This document shows, in pieces, positions 57,960-64,000 of a DNA stretch of 64,000 nucleotides (the first letter of the stretch is position 1; each line of letters starts with the position of its first letter). Origin of the DNA: Clostridia bacterium (GTDB lineage: Bacteria; Bacillota; Clostridia; Oscillospirales; Acutalibacteraceae); assembly GCA_017403065.1 (NCBI GenBank), contig JAFQOT010000004.1:1-64000 (forward strand). The letters are read 5' to 3'. Position numbers and translations under genes: made by a program. The notes under the pieces were generated by a model, which searched no databases, had not been told where the DNA came from, and worked only from the letters and a program-made list of their open reading frames with translations.

Positions 57960-58478
57960 TTAGAATTCATCATAAAACACAACTTCGTTCATAGGGCGAA
58001 ACTGATTATGCAAATCAAGTGGTTTGGCATCCTCTGAAGGATATCCCATCACAAGGAGTGCAACAGGTTCAACGTTATCGGGGATATTGAAAGTTTCACT
58101 CATTGCAGCAGGGTCAAAATGCATCACCCAGCAACAACCGACCCCATAATTATGTGCCGCAAGCATCATATGTGTAGTAACTATAACAGCATCCACCGGA
58201 GAGGAAAGTGCACCGTCGTATTTTCTTACCCAACTTTCGTCCTTATTATGACAAACAAGCATTGCCGCCTGCGCATTAAAATGACACTTGGTGCAATTTT
58301 TAAGCTTGGTGATTGACTCATCGTTATTAAGCACAAGAATTCTTTGCGGTTGATAATTGCAGCCTGTCGGTGCTTTGTGTCCCGCATCAAGAATTTTATC
58401 AATAACCTCTTGTGGCAGATGTTCAGGTTTAAAGTTTCTTACAGAATATCGTTCGGTGATAAGTTTTTCAAAATCCAT
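57960..58478 (-). CDS. Nitroreductase-family FMN protein
   Basis: A 172-residue flavoprotein. The FMN phosphate motif ERYSVRNFKPE lies at the start, followed by the substrate loop KAPTGCNYQPQRI and NYGVGCCWVMHFD. Its Cys content (KNCTKCHFN) is unusual and could bind metal. The substrate is unknown. It has its own region between the spoVT copy C and the divergent SPFH gene. Confidence 0.9.
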   Translation of the reverse strand: MDFEKLITERYSVRNFKPEHLPQEVIDKILDAGHKAPTGCNYQPQRILVLNNDESITKLKNCTKCHFNAQAAMLVCHNKDESWVRKYDGALSSPVDAVIVTTHMMLAAHNYGVGCCWVMHFDPAAMSETFNIPDNVEPVALLVMGYPSEDAKPLDLHNQFRPMNEVVFYDEF

Positions 58479-58634
58479 TGTAATACCTCATATAGAATTA
58501 AGTTGCATAAAATCAGTTGTATTTTCAATATATATTATATAATACACATAGTTGTTAGTCAAATAAATGATTTACGTGATTACGATAAACCCATAAAAAT
58601 TTGATATTTTAATGCTATTGTAAAGTTAAAAATA

Positions 58635-58663
58635 TTGAATATAGACTTTTATTGTGCTATAAT
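58635..58663 (+). promoter_or_regulatory. Promoter of the SPFH gene
   Basis: TTGAAT (58635-58640) and TATAAT (58658-58663) are 17 bp apart, about 35 bp upstream of the ATG, which follows AAAAGGAGAA. Confidence 0.75.
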
Positions 58664-58698
58664 AAATATACAATCCATTTTAAAAGGAGAATTTAAAA

Positions 58699-59643
58699 AT
58701 GATAGCAATTATTCTACTCACAGCAATTTTAGTAATCATCATTGCAAACATCAGAATTGTTCCTCAGGCGCACGAGTTTGTTATTGAGCTTCTCGGCAAG
58801 TACAAAACAACCTGGTCGGCGGGCATTCATATTAAAATTCCGCTTATTGAGCGTATTTCAAAAAAAGTTACTCTTAAAGAACAGGTGCTTGATTCTCCTC
58901 CTCAACCAGTAATTACAAAAGATAACGTTACAATGCAAATTGATACTGTTATTTATTATGCTGTTTACGATGCCAAGCTTTATGCTTACGGCGCAGTAAA
59001 TCCTATTTCTGCCCTTTCAAACCTTGCGGCAACAACTCTTCGTAATATTGTAGGTGAGCTTGAGCTTGACGGTACTCTCACCTCTCGCGACACCATCAAT
59101 GCAAAAATGACCGAAATCCTTGATGAAGCCACAGATAAGTGGGGTATCAAGGTAAACCGTGTTGAGCTTAAAAACATTATTCCTCCCGCAGAAATTCAGA
59201 ACGCAATGGAAAAACAAATGAAGGCAGAGCGTGACCGCCGTGAAACCTTGCTTCAGGCAGAGGGTCACAAGGCGGCTGCCATTACACGCGCCGAAGGCGA
59301 TAAGCAGGCAATGATTCTTGCTGCTGAGGGTGAGCGCGACGCAAGAATTGCGCGGGCTGAAGGCGAGGCAAAGGCCATCTATCTTTCTAAAAAAGCAGAG
59401 GCTGACGGTCTTCGTGAACTAAAGAATGCTCAGGTAGATTCAGCAGTTCTTGAAATGAAAAAGTACGAGGCTCTTATTGCTCTATCAAACGGCAAAGCAT
59501 CAAAAATTATAATACCAAGCGATGCTGTAGATATGACAAAGTCAAATGTTATATTTTCTGAAACAGCAGGTATCGGAGACACAACCTCTCCTGCACCTGA
59601 TATGCCAGCACCCAAGAAAAAAAGCGACCCCTGTTGCGAATAG
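58699..59643 (+). CDS. SPFH/band-7 (stomatin-like) membrane protein
   Basis: A 314-residue scaffold protein. One N-terminal membrane helix (1-16) is followed by the SPFH domain (VPQAHEFVIELLGKY, GIHIKIPLIERISKKV, NVTMQIDTVIYYAVYD). A helical region carries AEGDKQAMILAAEGERDARIARAEGEA-type Ala/Glu repeats (about 190-240), and the tail ends in PCCE. The family organises membrane microdomains or assists proteases. The usual NfeD partner gene is absent next to it. Confidence 0.93.
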   Translation: MIAIILLTAILVIIIANIRIVPQAHEFVIELLGKYKTTWSAGIHIKIPLIERISKKVTLKEQVLDSPPQPVITKDNVTMQIDTVIYYAVYDAKLYAYGAVNPISALSNLAATTLRNIVGELELDGTLTSRDTINAKMTEILDEATDKWGIKVNRVELKNIIPPAEIQNAMEKQMKAERDRRETLLQAEGHKAAAITRAEGDKQAMILAAEGERDARIARAEGEAKAIYLSKKAEADGLRELKNAQVDSAVLEMKKYEALIALSNGKASKIIIPSDAVDMTKSNVIFSETAGIGDTTSPAPDMPAPKKKSDPCCE

Positions 59644-59656
59644 TTAACCCAAAAGC

Positions 59657-59716
59657 GAGGTGAATATTCACCTCATAAAGATGATAAAAACCACGATGGA
59701 TTTCATCGTGGTTTTT
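59657..59716 (+). terminator. Two successive terminators after the SPFH gene
   Basis: GAGGTGAATATTCACCTC (59657-59674) is an 18-bp palindrome. It is followed by AAAAACCACGATG and CATCGTGGTTTTT (59686-59716) with a GATTT loop and a T-tract. The second is a strong intrinsic terminator. Confidence 0.85.
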
Positions 59717-59807
59717 CTTGTGTTTATCAGATAGAACCAGCATCGCATTTGTAAGTACAAATGCTTTTTGGGTGATACCCAAACCCTTTTACAACAAAGC
59801 AAAAAAG

Positions 59808-60030
59808 TAAGTGATATTCTGTGCTGACACACAGAGTGATATTTTCTTTTGAAAATTCCTCGCCTATGGCGAGATATTTCAAAAAGAAAGTGCTATTACT
59901 CCCTTTAGTCGCAGTGATATTTTATTCGTCACCAAAACTCGCGAAGCGAATACCACTCGGCGTTAGCCGAATATCACTGCGTAGCAATAGAACTCACCGC
60001 AAGGCGAATAAAACTGCGAGACTTCTTTAA
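59808..60030. repeat. Hairpin array (locus 3)
   Basis: Small hairpins such as CTCGCCTATGGCGAG, CGGCGTTAGCCG and TCGCGAAGCGA alternate with linkers AGTGATATT on the left and AATATCACT or AATACCACT on the right. The array is longer and less regular than loci 1 and 2, and it ends with GAAGTCTTGC pairing with GCGAGACTTC. It lies between the SPFH terminators and gtrA and shares a long segment with locus 4. Confidence 0.75.
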
Positions 60031-60092
60031 TGGAAGTCTTGCAATTCACCTCGCTTTTTATATATTTTTTATTTCTAAAAACAAAATTATAT

Positions 60093-60506
60093 TTAATTTT
60101 GTGTTTTAGGTTTGTATATAAATAGCTTTCTAACCAAGAAATTGAAAATAAAAACCATAGCGGTAGCGGCTATTTTAGAAAACATTTTTTCAAAGGTAAA
60201 CATCCCAACCAAAATCCACATAATAACAAGATTTAATAGTAATCCCACAATACTTGCTATATAAATTTCTGAAATTTCCTTTAAAACTGTTTGTCGGTTG
60301 GCTTTAAACACCAAAATCCGTCCTGCAAGCCAATTAACAAAGGTTGATAAAACATAAGCAATTACGGTTACTAATGTGTAGTGCAACGCTGTCTTATTAA
60401 GAAGAAAAAACAATACCCATTCTGTAACAGTTGCAATAGCCCCTACAATTAAATACAACAAAAAATCTTTTGTATTACTTTTTATCATAATCTTCTGTTC
60501 GCTCAC
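60093..60506 (-). CDS. GtrA-family membrane protein
   Basis: A 137-residue protein with four membrane helices and the GtrA pattern (FLLYLIVGAIATVTEWVLFFLLN, YVLSTFVNWLAGRILVF, KIAATAMVFIFNFLVRKLFIY). GtrA proteins are thought to flip undecaprenyl-linked sugars. It overlaps the GT2 gene by 32 bp, so both should act on the same lipid-linked sugar. Confidence 0.93.
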   Translation of the reverse strand: MSEQKIMIKSNTKDFLLYLIVGAIATVTEWVLFFLLNKTALHYTLVTVIAYVLSTFVNWLAGRILVFKANRQTVLKEISEIYIASIVGLLLNLVIMWILVGMFTFEKMFSKIAATAMVFIFNFLVRKLFIYKPKTQN

Positions 60507-61434
60507 TAATTATATATCTGGGGCGTTCCTTTACTTCCATATATATTTTGCCTATATATTCGCCTATAATACCGATACAAATCAGTTGTATGGAAGAAAG
60601 CAAGCAAATTGCTGCCACAATACTTGCCCATCCGGTTACAGTAAAGCCCAAAAATTTAGAAAAAATTGCCCACACTAAACCTGCAATACTCACAACCGAC
60701 ATAATTATACCGATTGAAGAAATTAACCTTAGCGGTTTAATGGAAAGACTTGTTATACCGTCAATAGCTAATGCAAATATTTTGCTTAATGGGTAATGGG
60801 TTTCCCCTGCTAATCTTTCTTTTCGTTCATAATAAACGCTGCTTGATTTAAATCCAACCAAAGGTACCATTCCGCGTAAGAACAAATTAACCTCTTTAAA
60901 GTTTGCAAATTCTTTTAAAACCCTGGCAGAAATCAGGCGGTAATCTGCATGGTTGAAAACAACCTCAGCACCCATCAGATTTAAAAATTTATAAAAGCCC
61001 TCTGCAGAAGCTCTCTTAAAAAATGTATCTGTTTTACGGTTGCTTCTCACACCATAAACTACTTGCGAGCCTGATAAATATTCCTCAACCATTTGTGTCA
61101 TAACCGAAATATCATCTTGTCCGTCACAGTCTATAGAAATCGTAATGTCGCATTTGTCCTTGGCCTCCATAAGTCCCGCTAAAACAGCATTCTGATGTCC
61201 CCTGTTACGACTTTGAGAAATACCCATAATAGACTTATTTTCAGCCGCCAGACCTTTAATTATATCCCAAGTGTTGTCTTTGCTTCCATCGTTTACGAAC
61301 ATTATTTTACTTTCATCAGATATTAACTCTTTGGTTTGCATATACCTTAACTGTTCCAAAAAGAGAGGCGCTGTAATCGGTAACACCTTTTCCTCATTAT
61401 AACAGGGTATAACTATATATAATGTTGGTTTCAT
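60475..61434 (-). CDS. Family 2 glycosyltransferase (GtrB/DPM1-like, polyprenyl-phosphate)
   Basis: A 319-residue enzyme. The GT2 catalytic domain (YIVIPCYNEEKVLP, MFVNDGSKDNTWDII, SIDCDGQDDISVM with the DxD-like metal site) is followed by two C-terminal membrane helices. The family loads a sugar onto polyprenyl phosphate for decoration of surface polymers. It is encoded with gtrA. The acceptor-modifying enzyme is not in the window. Confidence 0.94.
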   Translation of the reverse strand: MKPTLYIVIPCYNEEKVLPITAPLFLEQLRYMQTKELISDESKIMFVNDGSKDNTWDIIKGLAAENKSIMGISQSRNRGHQNAVLAGLMEAKDKCDITISIDCDGQDDISVMTQMVEEYLSGSQVVYGVRSNRKTDTFFKRASAEGFYKFLNLMGAEVVFNHADYRLISARVLKEFANFKEVNLFLRGMVPLVGFKSSSVYYERKERLAGETHYPLSKIFALAIDGITSLSIKPLRLISSIGIIMSVVSIAGLVWAIFSKFLGFTVTGWASIVAAICLLSSIQLICIGIIGEYIGKIYMEVKERPRYIISERTEDYDKK

Positions 61435-61648
61435 ATTTTTTTATCCTTTCAACCCGTTTTATGCGAGGTGCAAAATTACACACTTATATTTTTACAAAAC
61501 AATAATAAACTATAATTATTTAAAAATTTTATCATATTCCTCCTTTAAAATCAAGATTTATGCAAAAACACAAAGCCACTTAACTTGTAAAAAGTTATTA
61601 TATATAAAAAAATTTCTTTTATATATTTAATATTAGCAAATATAATTC
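61435..61648. other. AT-rich upstream region of the GT2-gtrA operon
   Basis: No gene is visible. AAAGGATAAAAAAATATG on the minus strand gives the GT2 ribosome site and start. The rest is very AT-rich, without clear repeats. Confidence 0.5.
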
Positions 61649-61677
61649 TTGACAATATAATAAAATACAAATATAAT
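61649..61677 (+). promoter_or_regulatory. Promoter of tRNA-Ser
   Basis: TTGACA (61649-61654) and TATAAT (61672-61677) are 17 bp apart, about 45 bp upstream of the tRNA. Confidence 0.85.
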
Positions 61678-61722
61678 TACTATTGTTTCTTAAATGTACG
61701 TATATTATCATTTAATATATAC

Positions 61723-61814
61723 GGAGATGTACCCAAGTGGTTGAAGGGTCCGGATTCGAAATCCGGTAGGTCGGCTCTGCCGGCGCAAGAGTTCAAATCT
61801 CTTCATCTCCGCCA
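61723..61814 (+). tRNA. tRNA-Ser (anticodon CGA)
   Basis: A class II tRNA with the acceptor stem GGAGATG (61723-61729) pairing with CATCTCC (61804-61810). The anticodon loop TTCGAAA carries CGA at 61757-61759. The long variable arm contains TCGGCTCTGCCGG. CCA is encoded at 61812-61814. Confidence 0.97.
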
Positions 61815-61850
61815 AAAAGCCTTGAAAACTTAGTGTTTTCAAGGCTTTTG
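61815..61850 (+). terminator. Terminator after tRNA-Ser
   Basis: AAAAGCCTTGAAAAC and GTTTTCAAGGCTTTT form a 15-bp stem with a 5-nt loop, directly after the tRNA CCA. It faces the convergent spoIIE end and can serve both. Confidence 0.9.
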
Positions 61851-61889
61851 TTATATAATCTTAAAATATTTTTAAATTTCCCTTTCTAT

Positions 61890-64000
61890 TTATACAGCCC
61901 TTTCTAAAATAGCCGCAATTACAGTAATATCATCCTCATGCTCGTCGTTTCTCCTTCTTTTAGCGCATTCGCAAATATGCTCTGCAAGACTTTGCGCTGA
62001 GCCGTCACGCCAGGCTTCAATTTCGGTACGAATCCAATCAATACCGCTTCCTGTAGCCCCGTCTGACATAAGTACTATTATGTCCCCTACTCTGCATTTT
62101 ACGGCGGCCTGGTCAAAGCCTATTTCCCGCAAAATCCCTGCAGGTAAAGATTTGCTTTCTGCCTTACCCGTTTTTCCTGAACGTCTGATTATTGTGGGGG
62201 CAGCGCCCGCTTTGTAAAGTCGGGTCTGACCTGTAAATAAATCTATGCTTGCCACATCTACGGTGGCTAAGGATTCATCAGTAGATTTGAAAAGCATTGA
62301 CGAATTGAGTATCCTTAATGAACAGTTGTATCCGAACCCGGCTTTTATAAGCCTTGCCATCAATCCTGAAGCCATAGCTCCGTCTACGGCAGCTCTTCCG
62401 CCTGTACCCATACCGTCGCTTAATATCATTGTAAAATGACCTCTGCCGTCATAAAAGTACTTGTATGCATCACCGCACATATTAGACCCATTGGCGCATA
62501 TTTGCTCCACCCCTATATCCACCTTTATTTCAGCATGCTCATTCAGTACAATAAATATATCACCGCCTACCTCGCTTACATTAGGCACGTCAAATTCTTT
62601 TTCACAGGTTACAGACAAAAGCTTCATTATCTGAAGCTTATTTATTACGGTTTCGGGTGACTTTTTAATCTTAAATTCAAGGGTCATCCTTCCGTATTTG
62701 TCTATTCGGCTGCTGGCTTCGTCCACCCTTATATCTAAATTTTTAAGAGCAGCTGCCGCATTTTCTGCCGCCACGTTATCAAATCTTTCATCATTGTTAA
62801 AATCCAAAGCCAAATCGTGTAACATATCAGAAATACCGTTAAACTGATCCGATACTACAGAGCGTACCTCGTCGATGCGGTTTTCTGCGGCAATACGGCT
62901 TGTATACTCAGAATATCTTTTATATGTGGCATTTCCGATACGTGAAAGCCTCGAACATCTTCCCCTAAACTCTGTAGGAGCTGAATCTTCGGGAGAGCAG
63001 TCCCCCGTTTTAATAGCCTTTGTCATTTCAATAACGGCATTAACCGTATCATTACGCTTGTTTTCCCAACAATGCACCCTTAACTTACAGCCCGCGCAAG
63101 CATCTTGTTCAACAGCGGTTATAACCCTGTCAAAATCAGGAGCGTTGATTTTTGAAAGCTCGCTTGAAACGTGCTCAACCGTTTCAGAAACATCTCTAAG
63201 GGCATTTGATGCAAGCTCCAACCTCATTGTCAGGGATTTTTTAAACCCTATGGGTATAGCCAACTGAGGATGAGCAGAAAACAGCTTGCCCATAAATACG
63301 CCCAAAGGCTTGGGTAAAGTTATAAATACAATAGAGGCTAAGGTAGCTTCAATTACCGTTTTAGAAATTATTTCTATATTGCCTGTAGGTACTGTTCCTA
63401 TAAAGCTGAATAAAAGTAATAATCCTATCTGGGCATACTTTCCTAAAGGGGTGAAAATTCCTGACATTAAGCCCCCAAAGGCGAATGCAATACTTAAAGC
63501 TGCATCCTCGCCGCCTAAGGTCAAGGTCAAAGCTACTGCTATGCCGCTTACTGCCCCTGATACTATACCGCCGTATTTAGAGGCTATCAATATAAGCAAA
63601 AAGCCTAATATTTTTCCTAAAGATATTCCATTTAAGGCAACACCGTTAAGGCCCATCAACATTATAGATACAATAATTAAAAGCGCTGACAGCTCGTCCA
63701 CCGAAAGACCTGAAATATTTTTAGCAAAGGAATTAAAGGCTCTGGCAATAAAAAATGTAGCAATAAGGCAAAGCAAGGATTCGGTAACTACATTTAATAG
63801 GGTGATTTCCTCGCCTCTTAAAGAAACCGCCGAGGTTAAAATGGAAGATAAAAATGCAATAAAGGATAAGAAAAAGGGATTTCTTACAATCTTTTTATAA
63901 TTACTGACCAATAATTTTACAGCCAAAACAGCAAAAAGCGCGGCTATATACCTGAATCCCCCGTTGCCCACAGCAGGTATAAAGTATCCTATAAAGACAC
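61890..64000 (-). CDS. spoIIE: Stage II sporulation protein E (5' end outside window)
   Basis: At least 703 residues are visible; the frame stays open to the right window edge, so the N-terminus is missing (B. subtilis SpoIIE is 827). Up to ten membrane helices are followed by a central region with two Cys pairs (CAGCKLRVHC) and the PP2C-type phosphatase domain (SDGMGTGGRAAVDGAMASGLMARL-type core, LMSDGATGSG, DDITVIAAI). It dephosphorylates SpoIIAA to activate sigma-F and acts in septum formation. GTG 63971 is internal. Confidence 0.95.
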   Translation of the reverse strand, partial: VFIGYFIPAVGNGGFRYIAALFAVLAVKLLVSNYKKIVRNPFFLSFIAFLSSILTSAVSLRGEEITLLNVVTESLLCLIATFFIARAFNSFAKNISGLSVDELSALLIIVSIMLMGLNGVALNGISLGKILGFLLILIASKYGGIVSGAVSGIAVALTLTLGGEDAALSIAFAFGGLMSGIFTPLGKYAQIGLLLLFSFIGTVPTGNIEIISKTVIEATLASIVFITLPKPLGVFMGKLFSAHPQLAIPIGFKKSLTMRLELASNALRDVSETVEHVSSELSKINAPDFDRVITAVEQDACAGCKLRVHCWENKRNDTVNAVIEMTKAIKTGDCSPEDSAPTEFRGRCSRLSRIGNATYKRYSEYTSRIAAENRIDEVRSVVSDQFNGISDMLHDLALDFNNDERFDNVAAENAAAALKNLDIRVDEASSRIDKYGRMTLEFKIKKSPETVINKLQIMKLLSVTCEKEFDVPNVSEVGGDIFIVLNEHAEIKVDIGVEQICANGSNMCGDAYKYFYDGRGHFTMILSDGMGTGGRAAVDGAMASGLMARLIKAGFGYNCSLRILNSSMLFKSTDESLATVDVASIDLFTGQTRLYKAGAAPTIIRRSGKTGKAESKSLPAGILREIGFDQAAVKCRVGDIIVLMSDGATGSGIDWIRTEIEAWRDGSAQSLAEHICECAKRRRNDEHEDDITVIAAILERAV

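Noticed and set aside
63286-63900. Plus-strand frame of about 200 codons opposite spoIIE
   Set aside because: Its composition mirrors the hydrophobic helices of spoIIE on the other strand. It has no ribosome site and no known motif.

Overview
The window is about 64 kb of AT-rich (roughly 35-38% GC by eye), densely coding chromosome from an endospore-forming member of the Clostridia. It carries spoIIGA-sigE, spoIIE and spoVT, a pyruvate formate-lyase locus, luxS, a mecA-like gene, DUF1846 and DUF6106 family genes, and strong AGGAGG-type ribosome binding sites. A gut Oscillospiraceae or Acutalibacteraceae relative is my best guess; this is inferred from gene content, not proven.

Layout. 1-1900: tRNA-Gly and tRNA-Cys, an array of small hairpins, an HTH regulator and two lipoproteins. 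1910-5071: a pfl operon in which pyruvate formate-lyase is split into a large catalytic protein and a separate glycyl-radical protein, followed by pflA. 5316-12912: greA-lysS and lepA-vanY-DUF1846-zinc ribbon operons. 13115-15332: a cysteine-rich, probably spore-associated protein, a 39-residue membrane peptide, mecA-like and rpe. 15431-22234: a five-gene envelope-type operon (response regulator, sensor kinase, amidase, VTT membrane protein, MacB/FtsX-type ABC protein). 22377-27384: Xer-like recombinase, GH35 beta-galactosidase, and an 850-bp AT-rich gap with element debris before a zinc-ribbon gene. 27534-31430: rplM-rpsI, spoIIGA-sigE and eno. 31554-38595: a six-gene plus-strand operon (rlmB, a catalytically dead P-type-ATPase-like protein, metG, tatD, sfp-type PPTase, luxS), then tRNA-Arg and a second hairpin array. 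39048-41621: copA with its promoter-operator. 41626-49484: a compact, intact phage head module with no tail, integrase or lysis genes. 49589-53625: PqqD-like protein plus ABC exporter, DUF6106 and nnr. 53651-58478: spoVT and cargo genes separated by repeated copies of the spoVT 5' end. 58699-61434: an SPFH protein, a third hairpin array, gtrA and a GT2 glycosyltransferase. 61723-64000: tRNA-Ser and spoIIE, cut by the window edge.

The observations I rate highest are: (1) hairpin arrays at four loci whose flanking linkers are inverted about a centre, with the linker sequence differing between loci while the architecture is kept; (2) the split pyruvate formate-lyase; (3) the tailless phage-head module; (4) a P-type-ATPase-like pseudoenzyme in a housekeeping operon; (5) three direct copies of the spoVT promoter and first codons with genes between them; (6) a stand-alone PqqD-like RiPP recognition protein coupled to an exporter. 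Protein family calls come from reading the translations without a database search. Statements about novelty are limited to what I recall.
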